NCBI GenBank assembly: GCA_944321885.1
Contig: CALUNB010000020.1
Span: forward strand, 1-42,695
Direction: 5' to 3'
Length of the DNA: 42,695 nucleotides
DNA from: an uncultured Bacteroidales bacterium
GTDB taxonomy: Bacteria; Bacteroidota; Bacteroidia; Bacteroidales; P3
Made by a program: the position numbers and the translations under genes. Shown here piece after piece: positions 25,456 through 33,670 of this stretch (the stretch's first letter is position 1; every line of letters starts with the position of its first letter). A model generated the notes under the pieces. It did no database searches. It worked only from the letters and a program-made list of their open reading frames with translations, and was not told where the DNA came from.

Positions 25456-26955
25456 TTATTCTTTCACGCAGCGAATGGCGTAGGCATCGGCCTTGGCAGC
25501 GCCACCTCCGGGTGCTACCGTAACCATTTCGTTGCCGTTCTGGTCCTTGACGCTGAACGAAAGGGCGGCGGTGGCACCTCCGTTGAACATCGTGGTTTCA
25601 TACGGCGCGTTGCTCCAATAGGAACCCCAAACTCCGCTCACACTACCCATCAGCATGGCGTAGGAACCATCGTAACGGGCGGCGGCGGGAAAATGGCTCG
25701 AAACGCTCTGCACGGAATCGAGATAGAACCACCAACCGTTTTCATAATCGTCCAAGGAGATGAGGCCATCCCGGGTCCGGTCTTCTACGTTGAAATCGCT
25801 TAAAGTCCAACAATAGCCGCCGTTGGACGTAACCGTCTGGAAATGTTCCGGATTAGGGACCCTCCAGCCCGCAGGTGAGGGGTCGAACATGGTTTTCTGC
25901 CCTTGGTGGCCCCAAAGTGCATCGTTGCCGTTTCCATCGGCAAGCCAGTCGCGGTTGGTGCTGTATTGGGCCATGTTGGAGAAGCAGACCGTGGGGTGGG
26001 CGACGGAATATGCTAATGTGTTGGTTTCGGTGGAAGCATAGGAAGAAGCTTCTATGGCCACGGTTTGGCCGTTTTGGTCATAGACCGGGGCGGGGAGCGT
26101 GGAAACCGTGCCGGTTATCGTGGGCGAAGCCGGGAAAGGATCCTTGCGCCCCCATTGGTAGAGAAGGCCGAAGCATGCCGGGTCGTCCGGACGCTCAGTC
26201 AAGGCTCCAAGGTTGAGGTTCATGAAGGTGATGCCCTCTTTATTGGTCAATTCTTCCACTTGGGTTCCGGGATGCCAGATATGCCAGCTCCAGAGGATGT
26301 TCCCGTCCCGATCGGTGGCAGCAAAGAGTGCATTGCCGGGTTTTTCGGAGGCGGTGAAACGGATGCGTCCGTCTTCCAAGGACAACGAACCGATGAGGTC
26401 CGGCTCGCTTTGCCATAGCAATAGGGCGGAATCCGGTGCGATGGAGGCCGGAAGGTCGATGCCAGGTACGCTGACCCCGTTGCCCCGGACACAGGCGTTG
26501 AAACTGTAAGTCCCGGCTTCGTTGATAATATAGCAGTTGGCCGTGGCATGGGCATCCAAGGCCAAGGAGGATACCGAGGTTTGGGAAACTCCGATGCTGG
26601 CTTGGGCTTGGCTGTTGGAGACCGAAGGCGCGTGGATTTGGATGGTGCTCTGGCGGGCTTGGTTTTCCCCGATATGCGGTTTGGCTGTGATATCGAGCGA
26701 GCCTTCTTCGGAAAGGGAGAGTTTGAGCCAGGAAGTATCGTAAACGGCTTCCCAACTATCGAAACAACTGCTGATTTCGACTTGGAGGCTCCCTCCTTCA
26801 GCGGCGAATTCCAAATTGCCTTCCGGATGGATTTGGATGCAATTGTCTTTGGGTTTGTTGTCGCAGGATATGGCAAGCAAGCAGATGGCAAGGGCGAGGC
26901 CGCTTGCGAAAGGGGTCAGGATTGCCGTAGCGGTGCGGGAAACAGGGTTTTTCAT
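25456..26955 (-). CDS. BACON-domain lipoprotein with a FISUMP-type C-terminal domain
   Basis: The 499-residue product has a signal peptide with lipobox LLAISC. Residues 40-130 resemble a BACON beta-sandwich (AAEGGSLQVEISS..., SSWLKL-like DTSWLKLSL). Residues 135-499 resemble the FISUMP family, with NLGALTERPDDPACFGLLYQ, WGRKDPF, GWRVPNPEHF and the end YAIRCVKE. Bacteroidota secrete such proteins at the cell surface; the ligand is unknown. The gene reads away from the 77-bp repeat array and its start is 35 nt from the repeat-borne TATCTTTG. Confidence 0.8.
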   Translation of the reverse strand: MKNPVSRTATAILTPFASGLALAICLLAISCDNKPKDNCIQIHPEGNLEFAAEGGSLQVEISSCFDSWEAVYDTSWLKLSLSEEGSLDITAKPHIGENQARQSTIQIHAPSVSNSQAQASIGVSQTSVSSLALDAHATANCYIINEAGTYSFNACVRGNGVSVPGIDLPASIAPDSALLLWQSEPDLIGSLSLEDGRIRFTASEKPGNALFAATDRDGNILWSWHIWHPGTQVEELTNKEGITFMNLNLGALTERPDDPACFGLLYQWGRKDPFPASPTITGTVSTLPAPVYDQNGQTVAIEASSYASTETNTLAYSVAHPTVCFSNMAQYSTNRDWLADGNGNDALWGHQGQKTMFDPSPAGWRVPNPEHFQTVTSNGGYCWTLSDFNVEDRTRDGLISLDDYENGWWFYLDSVQSVSSHFPAAARYDGSYAMLMGSVSGVWGSYWSNAPYETTMFNGGATAALSFSVKDQNGNEMVTVAPGGGAAKADAYAIRCVKE

Positions 26956-26989
26956 GGTTCCTTATTTTATGCGTTTTAAAAGGGAAAGC

Positions 26990-26997
26990 CAAAGATA
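26990..26997 (-). promoter_or_regulatory. -7 box (TATCTTTG) of the BACON gene, at the repeat end
   Basis: On the minus strand TATCTTTG lies 34 nt upstream of the ATG at 26955 and is the terminal base block of the first 77-bp unit. Confidence 0.55.
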
Positions 26998-27220
26998 GCG
27001 AAAGTCGAGCGCAGAGCCGAACGAAGTTCGAGCTATGCCGAGACCAAGCTATCTTCGCCGATAGGACAAAGATAGCGAAGGTCGAGCGCAGAGCCGAACG
27101 AAGTTCGAGCTATGCCGAGACCAAGCTATCTTCGCCGATAGGACAAAGATAGCGAAAGTCGAGCGCAGAGCCGAACGAAGTTCGAGCTATGCCGAGATGC
27201 ATCCTGTCTTCGGCGAAGGC
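26990..27220 (-). repeat. Three tandem 77-bp repeat units with promoter-like ends
   Basis: Unit starts are at 26990, 27067 and 27144, an exact 77-bp period. Units 1 and 2 are nearly identical; the right third of unit 3 is changed. Each unit contains CGAAC-GAA-GTTCG and the distant GATAGC/GCTATC pair, so each can fold. There are no unique spacers, so this is not a CRISPR array. Two diverged copies lie at 10252-10429. The remaining 27221-27444 holds only a promoter box. Confidence 0.9.
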
Positions 27221-27274
27221 CAAAGATACGATTTTTTGTCCACGGATTTTGTCCGGCTTTATTTTCGGCTTCAT

Positions 27275-27282
27275 TATCTTTG
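27275..27282 (+). promoter_or_regulatory. -7 box (TATCTTTG) for the 27445 gene
   Basis: TATCTTTG, with a TTTG 23 nt upstream (27248-27251), resembles a complete Bacteroidota promoter. The leader to ATG 27445 would be about 155 nt. Confidence 0.5.
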
Positions 27283-27444
27283 CACTCTAAGATGAGGTGT
27301 CCTTGGCTTTCATGTTTTCCGGTGGAACCGGGACGGGGCTGCTTGCCAGTCTGAGGCCCGGAAAGCCTGGGGTTTTCCGGTGTGTTCGTTCGGGTTTGTA
27401 CGCTGGTATGGGTTCGCCCGGATGGAAATAAAAAAGTTTTTGCT

Positions 27445-27891
27445 ATGAAATTGAGAGTGCAGTATGCTGAATTGGAGGGTATTGTTTCTGCTTTGACGGG
27501 GCAGGCTTTCGGCCTTTCCTACGTGGACTCCAAAACTTTTTGCGTGCAGAAAGGTATCGAGGTGAAGCTTGCGATGTTCAATTTCGCTCCCAAGGCGAAG
27601 TTGGATATCTCGGTAGAAAGAATTGAAGGAAAGGATGTTGAAATTTCCTACGGAGGCGGACTTGGCATTGATTTCCTGTTGAAAATGGCTTTGTCCGTGT
27701 TCAAGACTGCTTTGGTGGAAGAATTGGTGGAACGCTTGGGTAATAACCGGATGGTACTCCATTTAGGTTCCGTGCCGCAAATGCAGGCTTTCTTTGATTA
27801 CGTGGAAGTGATGTCGCTTTCTTTTGAACCGGACAATATTGTGCTGGAAGGCCGATTGAAAGTGGAGGCATTGAAAAAGCCGGGAGAATAA
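27445..27891 (+). CDS. Conserved-looking hypothetical protein
   Basis: The 148-residue product has no recognised family. It is soluble, without a signal peptide, and made of short beta strands around two helices (VQYAELEGIVSAL; ISYGGGLGIDFLLKMALSVFK). VEISYGGGLGIDF includes a glycine-rich turn. It is followed 4 nt later by the YgiQ-type radical SAM gene, so they share a transcript. ATG 27445 is taken; the region upstream has no comparable coding look. Confidence 0.6.
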   Translation: MKLRVQYAELEGIVSALTGQAFGLSYVDSKTFCVQKGIEVKLAMFNFAPKAKLDISVERIEGKDVEISYGGGLGIDFLLKMALSVFKTALVEELVERLGNNRMVLHLGSVPQMQAFFDYVEVMSLSFEPDNIVLEGRLKVEALKKPGE

Positions 27892-27895
27892 GCGG

Positions 27896-30007
27896 ATGGA
27901 TTTGCAGCAGAGGAAAAATCCGGATTTGGGGGAGGAAGGAGGACGTGTGCTTTCTGGTGTGCGTGTGGATCCGGAGGCCTTGCCGATTACCGCTTGGCTC
28001 CCCATTTCCAAGAAAGAGCTGGAAAAACGGGGTTGGGAACAGGCCGATATCATTTTGGTAAGTGGCGATGCCTATGTGGATCATCCTTCTTTCGGAATCG
28101 CCGTAATCGGGCGTTGCTTGGAAAAGGCGGGCTACAAAGTGGCGGTTCTGCCGCAGCCCAATTGGAAGGACGATTTGCGGGATTTCAGGAAGTTAGGGCG
28201 ACCCCGTTTGTTTTTTGGCGTGTCGGCAGGCAGTATGGATTCGATGGTGAACCACTATACGGCGCGTAAGCGTCTGCGTAGCAATGATGCCTATACGCCG
28301 GGGGGGCAGGCAGGTTTCCGCCCGGATTATCCTACTTTGGTCTATACTAAGATTTTGAAAGAGCTTTTCCCCGATGTCCCGGTGGTGATTGGCGGCATCG
28401 AGGCTTCCATGCGCCGGATTACCCATTACGATTACTGGCAGGATACTTTGCGGCCCTCTTTCTTGGTGGAAAGCGGGGCGGATTTGTTGGTGTACGGGAT
28501 GGGGGAGAAACCCATTGTGGAGATTGCGCGTCGTCTGGAAAGACGTCCCCAGGCTTTGGAGGCTTGCCATCTGATACCCCAGGTTTCGTATATAGGGCGG
28601 AACCGGGAGGAAGTGGAAAAAGCGGATGCGTTTTGGAAAGAAAATGCGGCTTTGTTCGCTTGGACGCTTCGCGGGAGTATGCCCGGAGCTCCAGAAGGAG
28701 GGAAAGGTGGCTCCTCTTCGGAAAATGCAGAGGAGGATTTGCTTCCGCGTTTGCTTAAGTCGTTTCCGGACATTCCTTTGCAACCCCACGAGCTTTGTTT
28801 GAGGGATAAAAAATCCCAGGCCCGGAATTTCGCTTTGGTGGAAACGGCTTCGAACCAGATAGCTTGTGGTAGGATTTTGCAAAAAATCGGGGAGAGGTAC
28901 ATTGTCATCAATCCGCCTTATCCGGTTAATCCGGATTCGCATGAAATAGACCAGGTATTCGACTTGCCTTATACCCGTTTGCCTCATCCCCGGTATAAGG
29001 GGCGGGGAGATATCCCGGCTTTTGTGATGATACAAAACTCGGTGAACCTGCATCGAGGCTGTTTTGGGGGCTGTGCGTTCTGCACGATTTCGGCCCATCA
29101 GGGCAAGCAGGTGCAGAGCCGGAGCGAAGCGTCGATTTTGAAGGAAATCCGCCAAATCATGCGGATGCCTTATTTCAAGGGGAATTTGAGCGATTTGGGC
29201 GGTCCCAGTGCCAACATGTACGGGATGCACGGCAAGGATTTGGGCAAATGCTCGGCCTGCAAGCGGGCTTCCTGCCTTTATCCATCCATTTGCCCGAATT
29301 TGGATCATGATCATTGGAGGCTTTTGGAACTGTATAGGAAGGTTGTTTCCTTGCCGGGTCTTTCGCATGCTTATATCGGAAGCGGAATCCGTTATGACAT
29401 GATTGTGCCTTACTTGGAGCTTCGGAAGGATTATTCGCCAATCTGGAATGGATGTCCAAGAAAGCCTGTTGCCAAGAAAGAGGAAGAGGTGCGGACTGCC
29501 TCGCCTTTCCATGCACGGGAATATATCGAGTGGGTAATCCGGCACGGGGTTTCGGGTCGCCTTAAAGTGGCTCCGGAACATACGGAACAGCTTGTTTTGG
29601 AGAAAATGCGCAAGATGCCTTTTGCACAGTTCGAGCGATTCAAGACGTTTTTCGATGCCTATTGCCGGAAAATAGGGAAGAACCAGCAGTTGATTCCTTA
29701 TTTCATTTCGGCGCATCCGGGATGTCGTTTACAGGACATGAAGGAGTTGGAGCGAAAGACCCGGAAATTGGGGTATCATTTGGAACAGGTCCAGTTGTTC
29801 ACGCCCACGCCGATGACCTTGGCCACCGAGATGTTTTATACTGGATTGGATCCGTATACCTTGAAGCCGGTTTATGTGGAGCGCGACCCTCGGGCCCGGG
29901 ACCGTCAAACGGATTGCTTTTTCTGGTATAAACGAGGTGAGCCAGGTAAGGACGACCGGGATGTGTCCTGTGATGAGCAGCAATCCCGTCCCTGGGGGCG
30001 GAAATAA
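27896..30007 (+). CDS. YgiQ-family radical SAM protein
   Basis: The 703-residue protein has the YgiQ N-terminal region (DIILVSGDAYVDHPSFG, then VIGGIEASMRRITHYDYW) and a radical SAM core with CFGGCAFC giving Cys389, Cys393 and Cys396 for the [4Fe-4S] cluster. It ends in the YgiQ C-terminal region (LFTPTPMTLATEMFYTGLDP). Family members are annotated 'YgiQ family radical SAM protein' and the reaction is not established. About residues 260-280 hold a low-complexity insert (GAPEGGKGGSSSENAEED). It starts 4 nt after the preceding gene. Confidence 0.9.
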   Translation: MDLQQRKNPDLGEEGGRVLSGVRVDPEALPITAWLPISKKELEKRGWEQADIILVSGDAYVDHPSFGIAVIGRCLEKAGYKVAVLPQPNWKDDLRDFRKLGRPRLFFGVSAGSMDSMVNHYTARKRLRSNDAYTPGGQAGFRPDYPTLVYTKILKELFPDVPVVIGGIEASMRRITHYDYWQDTLRPSFLVESGADLLVYGMGEKPIVEIARRLERRPQALEACHLIPQVSYIGRNREEVEKADAFWKENAALFAWTLRGSMPGAPEGGKGGSSSENAEEDLLPRLLKSFPDIPLQPHELCLRDKKSQARNFALVETASNQIACGRILQKIGERYIVINPPYPVNPDSHEIDQVFDLPYTRLPHPRYKGRGDIPAFVMIQNSVNLHRGCFGGCAFCTISAHQGKQVQSRSEASILKEIRQIMRMPYFKGNLSDLGGPSANMYGMHGKDLGKCSACKRASCLYPSICPNLDHDHWRLLELYRKVVSLPGLSHAYIGSGIRYDMIVPYLELRKDYSPIWNGCPRKPVAKKEEEVRTASPFHAREYIEWVIRHGVSGRLKVAPEHTEQLVLEKMRKMPFAQFERFKTFFDAYCRKIGKNQQLIPYFISAHPGCRLQDMKELERKTRKLGYHLEQVQLFTPTPMTLATEMFYTGLDPYTLKPVYVERDPRARDRQTDCFFWYKRGEPGKDDRDVSCDEQQSRPWGRK

Positions 30008-30059
30008 AAGGGAGGGGCTGTGTGGTAAGCTTTGTTCTCGATGAGGCTGAAAGCCGGAT

Positions 30060-30090
30060 TTTGCAAATTGGCGGATTTGTCGTACCTTTG
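30060..30090 (+). promoter_or_regulatory. Full consensus promoter for tRNA-His
   Basis: TTTG (30060-30063), a 19-nt spacer and TACCTTTG (30083-30090) form a textbook Bacteroidota promoter, ending 40 nt before the tRNA. Confidence 0.7.
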
Positions 30091-30129
30091 CAAGCCTGTT
30101 CGGGGTGGTTCGCCTCGGGCGGAGAAGAT

Positions 30130-30204
30130 GGTGCATGTAGCTCAGTTGGTTAGAGCATCGGATTGTGGTTCCGAGGGTCGTGGGTTCGAGCCCCATCTTG
30201 CACC
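30130..30204 (+). tRNA. tRNA-His (anticodon GTG)
   Basis: The gene has the extra G-1 (30130) opposite the C discriminator (30204), a hallmark of tRNA-His. The acceptor arms GTGCATG and CTTGCAC pair with one T-T mismatch. The anticodon stem is TCGGA/TCCGA with loop TTGTGGT, giving GTG at 30165-30167. GGTTCGAGCCC forms the T arm. The CCA end is not encoded. Confidence 0.97.
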
Positions 30205-30208
30205 CGTA

Positions 30209-30236
30209 GGCCGTGAGTATCCTCGCGGCCTTTTTT
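30209..30236 (+). terminator. Terminator of tRNA-His
   Basis: GGCCGTGAG pairs with CTCGCGGCC around a TATC loop (one G-T pair), followed by six Ts. It lies 5 nt after the tRNA. Confidence 0.85.
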
Positions 30237-30430
30237 GTATCCTGTGCGTTCGAGAAATAGGGTCCGGAATCGGGCAGATGGGAGATTTCCCGGCTTTGGG
30301 TTCCGGTCCCGGATTACAGTGGAACTCCTTTTGATAACCTGGCGAAAATCCGGTGCCTTACCAAGGGATTTCGAATCCGGGCTGCGGTGGAGCCACCTTT
30401 CCCTGTTGCGAACTGAAAAAAGTTTGACAG

Positions 30431-31204
30431 ATGCATAATTCGCAAAAACTAAAAGAAATAACGGTTTTCATCGCCGATTATGCTTCCGTCTTGCTGGGTT
30501 CGGGCGTGCATTGTACCCGGGTGATCCGGAATTCCCGCCGTATCGGGGAGTCTTTCGGTTTGGATATTAAAATGACGGTTTTTGCTTCCAGCATCATCTT
30601 GACTGTCATCGACGCGGCGGAAGACGAAATGTGTACCGAGGTCGTGGTCATTCCGCAAATTCCGGTGAGCTTTGAATTGAATTCGGAGCTGAGCGCGTTG
30701 AGTTGGCGGGTCCACGACAACCCGATGGGTATCGGGGCGCTCAAAGCCGAGTACCAGGCTTTGCTGGCCAAACCCCGTCTCAATTCTTGGATTGTGACCT
30801 TCCTCGTTTCTTTGGCCAATGCTTGCTTCTGCCGTTTGTTCGAAGGAAACTTGGGGGCGATGACCGTGGTGTTCGTGACCACGTTCATCGGTTTCCGCTT
30901 GTTGCGTTTCTTAAAAAAGAACCGGGTCGATCACTTCTTGGCCGTTATCTTGGTATCTTTCGTTTCTTCGGCTTTGGCTTCGTTGTCGGTTTTCCTTCAA
31001 GAGGTGGATGCCAATATCGCGGTGGCGACCAGTGTGCTTTTCATGGTTCCTGGCGTGCCTTTGATTACCGGGGTCATTGACATTTTGGAAAACCATACCT
31101 TGATAGGTTTTGCCCGTTTGATGCGGGCTTTTATGATTGTATTGTGTTTGGCTGTCGGGCTTTCCTGCTCGATGGTGATTTTCCAGAAAGGTTTGCTATG
31201 GTAG
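30431..31204 (+). CDS. ThrE-type exporter, N-terminal-domain subunit (YjjP-like)
   Basis: The 257-residue membrane protein has five hydrophobic segments in its C-terminal half. The start (LKEITVFIADYASVLLGSGVHCTRVIRN) and SALSWRVHDNPM fit the threonine/serine exporter ThrE_1 (DUF1212) family, which with a small ThrE_2 protein (YjjB) exports amino acids or dicarboxylates. Its stop overlaps the next gene's start by 7 nt, so the two subunits are translationally coupled. The transported substrate is unknown; YjjPB-type pairs export succinate in E. coli. Confidence 0.85.
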   Translation: MHNSQKLKEITVFIADYASVLLGSGVHCTRVIRNSRRIGESFGLDIKMTVFASSIILTVIDAAEDEMCTEVVVIPQIPVSFELNSELSALSWRVHDNPMGIGALKAEYQALLAKPRLNSWIVTFLVSLANACFCRLFEGNLGAMTVVFVTTFIGFRLLRFLKKNRVDHFLAVILVSFVSSALASLSVFLQEVDANIAVATSVLFMVPGVPLITGVIDILENHTLIGFARLMRAFMIVLCLAVGLSCSMVIFQKGLLW

Positions 31205-31698
31205 GGGAAACCTTGATACGGGCTTTGTGCGCGGCAGTGGCTGCCATCGGTTTCGGGGCGGTTTCCAATCCTTGCCGGCGTTCTTTTGCCGTTATCGGCT
31301 TGTTGGCGGCGGCAGGCTATGCTTTGCGTTATGTGTTGATGCAGGGAGCCGGTATCGACATTGCAACGGCTACTTTGCTGGCTTCGATGTTGATTGGTTT
31401 CGGGAGTTTGTGGTTGGGTAAAGTGATTCACAGCCCGATGACAACGCTTTATATCCCGGCCCTGTTGCCGATGGTGCCGGGGATGTATGCTTACAAGGCT
31501 GTGTTTTCCATTATCTTGTTCATGCAGAATTTGAGTGACCCCGTGCAGGCTGCGGTTCATCTGAATGCCTTCTTCTTGAACGTGATTGTGACGGTGTCGG
31601 TTATCTTGTGCATGACGGTTGGGGCGTCCCTGCCGATGTTCCTTTTCGCCCGGCGGGCCATTTCTTTGACCCGGGGGCGTAAAAAACCGGGGGCGTGA
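31198..31698 (+). CDS. ThrE-type exporter, small subunit (YjjB-like)
   Basis: The 166-residue polytopic protein has about four to five helices and the family block HSPMTTLYIPALLPMVPGMY, which mirrors VATSVLFMVPGVPLITGVID in the partner. ATG 31198 sits inside the end of the previous gene. The pair makes a complete ThrE-type transporter. Its TGA overlaps the next GTG by 3 nt. Confidence 0.85.
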   Translation: MVGETLIRALCAAVAAIGFGAVSNPCRRSFAVIGLLAAAGYALRYVLMQGAGIDIATATLLASMLIGFGSLWLGKVIHSPMTTLYIPALLPMVPGMYAYKAVFSIILFMQNLSDPVQAAVHLNAFFLNVIVTVSVILCMTVGASLPMFLFARRAISLTRGRKKPGA

Positions 31699-31964
31699 AA
31701 CGGCTTTACCCGCAAGTCACCCCGCAAGTCTTGGCGTTGTTAGGCGTTGTAGAGGGGGAAATGGATCCTCAGGAATTGCAAGAACGTTTGCACCTGACAG
31801 ACCGGGAGTATTTCCGTACCCGGTACTTGAAACCAGCTTTGGCAGCCGGTCTTGTGGAGATGACCATTCCGGAAAAGCCTAACAGCCGTTTGCAGAAGTA
31901 TCGTTTGACAGGGCAAGGTGAGGTTTTGGCAGAGAGTTCGAAACAGGGGAAAGGACGAAAATAA
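31695..31964 (+). CDS. Small winged-helix protein
   Basis: The 89-residue product resembles the C-terminal winged-helix domain found in AlbA_2/RecG-like and Fic-type Bacteroidota proteins: DPQELQERLHLTDREYFRTR, then YLKPALAAGLVEMTIPEKP and LQKYRLT. As a stand-alone gene it could be a DNA-binding regulator of the exporter operon or the remnant of a longer protein. The start is GTG 31695, overlapping the previous stop as GTGA. No effector domain is present. A gap of 105 nt follows before thiL. Confidence 0.65.
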   Translation: MKRLYPQVTPQVLALLGVVEGEMDPQELQERLHLTDREYFRTRYLKPALAAGLVEMTIPEKPNSRLQKYRLTGQGEVLAESSKQGKGRK

Positions 31965-32069
31965 GTGCCGGAGGGGCATTTGGTAGGAGATAAAGGTTTC
32001 CGAAAATGTTTTTTTTCGGGATTGTGAAATTTTTGAATAGCATTATAACTTAGAAGCAGAAAAATCGCC

Positions 32070-33134
32070 ATGGAAGAATTTGAAGATAAAGGCGGTGTGC
32101 GCCGTACGGAACTTGAAAACTTGGGGGAATTCGGTTTGATTGACCGTTTGACCCAGGATTTGCCGATTCATAATCCCCAATCCACTTTGAAGGCGGTGGG
32201 GGATGATGCAGCGGTTTTGAGGCTGCCGGAGGGTCATGTCCAATTGGTTTCAAAGGATTTGTTGATTGAGGGGATTCATTTCGATATGACTTATTGTCCC
32301 TTGAAACATTTGGGGTACAAGGCTATCGCGGTCAACCTTTCGGATATTGCCGCCATGAATGCCAGGCCCTTGCAAGTTTTGGTCGGCTTGGCGGTTTCAA
32401 ACCGGTATTCGTTGGAGGCTTTGGAAGAGCTTTATGCTGGAATGCGTTTGTGTTGTGAGCGTTATGGTGTGGATTTGGTGGGCGGTGATACTACTTCGAA
32501 CACTTCGGGGCTTTGCATTTCGGTAACGGTTTTGGGTTCAGCTTTGCCGGAAAAAATCTGTTACCGGAGCGGAGCTAAAGAGAATGATTTGCTTTGTGTT
32601 TCCGGTGATTTGGGTGGGGCTTACGCCGGGCTTTTGTTGCTGGAACGCGAAAAACGGGAGTTTTTGGCCAATCCGAACGTGCAACCCGATTTCAGGGATT
32701 TCTCTTATGTTTTGGAACGACAGTTGAAACCGGAACCTCGTTTGGACATTGTGGATTTGTTGGAGCGTATCGATGTGAAACCCACTTCCATGATTGATAT
32801 TTCGGACGGTTTGGCATCGGAAATCCTGCATCTGAGCAAACAGTCCGCCTGTGGCTGCATGTTGTACCAGAGCAAGATACCAGTGGATGTTGAAACTTGC
32901 AAAGCTTTGGAAATCTTCAATATCCTTCCCGAAGTGGCGGCTTTGAGCGGGGGAGAGGATTACGAATTGCTTTTCACGGTGGCGCAGAAAGATTATGAGA
33001 AAATCAAGGATGTGCGGGAGATTCGTGTCATCGGGCATATGGTGGAGGCTGCCCAGGGCAATTACATGGTGCCTGAAAACGGTACGATGATTCCCTTGAC
33101 CGCCCAAGGATGGCAGGCGTTCAACAAACGGTAA
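32070..33134 (+). CDS. thiL: Thiamine-monophosphate kinase
   Basis: The 354-residue enzyme phosphorylates thiamine monophosphate to the diphosphate cofactor. Family motifs are GDDAAVL (near residue 44), SKDLLIEGIHFD (near 61), NLSDIAAMNARP (near 89), VGGDTTSNTSG, MIDISDGLASEILHLS (near 243) and SGGEDYELLFT. Its N-terminus is about 15 residues longer than the minimal family start (LGEFGLIDRL). It has no thiamine-operon neighbours here. It is followed by the repeat nest. Confidence 0.95.
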   Translation: MEEFEDKGGVRRTELENLGEFGLIDRLTQDLPIHNPQSTLKAVGDDAAVLRLPEGHVQLVSKDLLIEGIHFDMTYCPLKHLGYKAIAVNLSDIAAMNARPLQVLVGLAVSNRYSLEALEELYAGMRLCCERYGVDLVGGDTTSNTSGLCISVTVLGSALPEKICYRSGAKENDLLCVSGDLGGAYAGLLLLEREKREFLANPNVQPDFRDFSYVLERQLKPEPRLDIVDLLERIDVKPTSMIDISDGLASEILHLSKQSACGCMLYQSKIPVDVETCKALEIFNILPEVAALSGGEDYELLFTVAQKDYEKIKDVREIRVIGHMVEAAQGNYMVPENGTMIPLTAQGWQAFNKR

Positions 33135-33160
33135 AATTTATTCGGAAGTATCTGGTTGCG

Positions 33161-33259
33161 AGAGGGTGACCCAAAAGATGATTTTTCGACAAAGAATTCC
33201 CGATAGGACACATTCCAACGCAGATTCTCTTTTGGAAAGCTGACTTTTGGGTCCCTCTC
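33161..33259. repeat. 99-bp palindromic element B, copy 2
   Basis: The ends GAGAGGGTGACCCAAAAG and CTTTTGGGTCCCTCTC are near-perfect inverted repeats; the interior matches the copy at 25312-25408. It lies directly after thiL and could act as a transcription stop. Together with the next two elements it fills the gap 33135-33670. Confidence 0.85.
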
Positions 33260-33268
33260 TTGTTTTAG

Positions 33269-33461
33269 CCCAAATCGGTCATTAGACACGCCGAGTCCGT
33301 TTCTGATTGGGAAAATGAGGCATTCGGGCATCTTGCCCGCTTCTGTCCGCATCCTGTTTCTCGCTACGCCTCGACGTAGCCCGCTACGCCTTCGGCTAGG
33401 CGAGAAGCATGCTGCATGACATAAGCGAGCAATCTGCCCGAAGCCTAATGACCGATTTGGG
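33269..33461. repeat. 193-bp palindromic element A, complete copy
   Basis: The terminal inverted repeats CCCAAATCGGTCATTAG (33269-33285) and CTAATGACCGATTTGGG (33445-33461) are perfect over 17 bp. Inside, TTCTCGC (33358-33364) pairs with GCGAGAA (33400-33406), and GCTACG/CGTAGC forms another small hairpin. There is no ORF for a transposase, so it is MITE-like. The left part is repeated in inverse orientation at 1-72. Confidence 0.88.
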
Positions 33462-33528
33462 TTTAATGGATATTAATCTCTAAAACATTGTTTGTTAATT
33501 AGAAATAAAATTGTGAACCGGTACAGGA

Positions 33529-33655
33529 TTTTGTTTGCCCATCGGGGGCTATTTCGGGTCTTTTTTGCGTTTTTCACGTCAGATAGCTTAGCTATCCTCC
33601 TTTGAAAAACGCGGCACCATTCCTCGAAATCCCCTCCCGATGCCTCAAACAAATA
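33529..33655. repeat. Long imperfect hairpin element C
   Basis: Nested inverted repeats share a centre near 33589: GATAGCT/AGCTATC (33582-33596), GCGTTTTTCA/TGAAAAACGC (33567-33576 and 33603-33612), ATCGGG/CCCGAT (33541-33546 and 33636-33641) and outer TTTGTTTG/CAAACAAA. A single strand could fold over about 125 nt. It ends 16 nt from the stop codon of the minus-strand gene and could be its terminator or a mobile remnant. Confidence 0.75.
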
Positions 33656-33670
33656 AATTTAAACAGCTTC

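Noticed and set aside
26990..27220. CRISPR array
   Set aside because: The 77-bp units are contiguous with no unique spacers, and no cas genes are near.
28193..29716. 507-codon open frame on the minus strand opposite the YgiQ gene
   Set aside because: It is a shadow of the radical SAM gene in reverse; composition is His/Arg/Pro-rich without any family motif.
30032..30334. 100-codon ORF covering the tRNA
   Set aside because: It reads through tRNA-His and its terminator.
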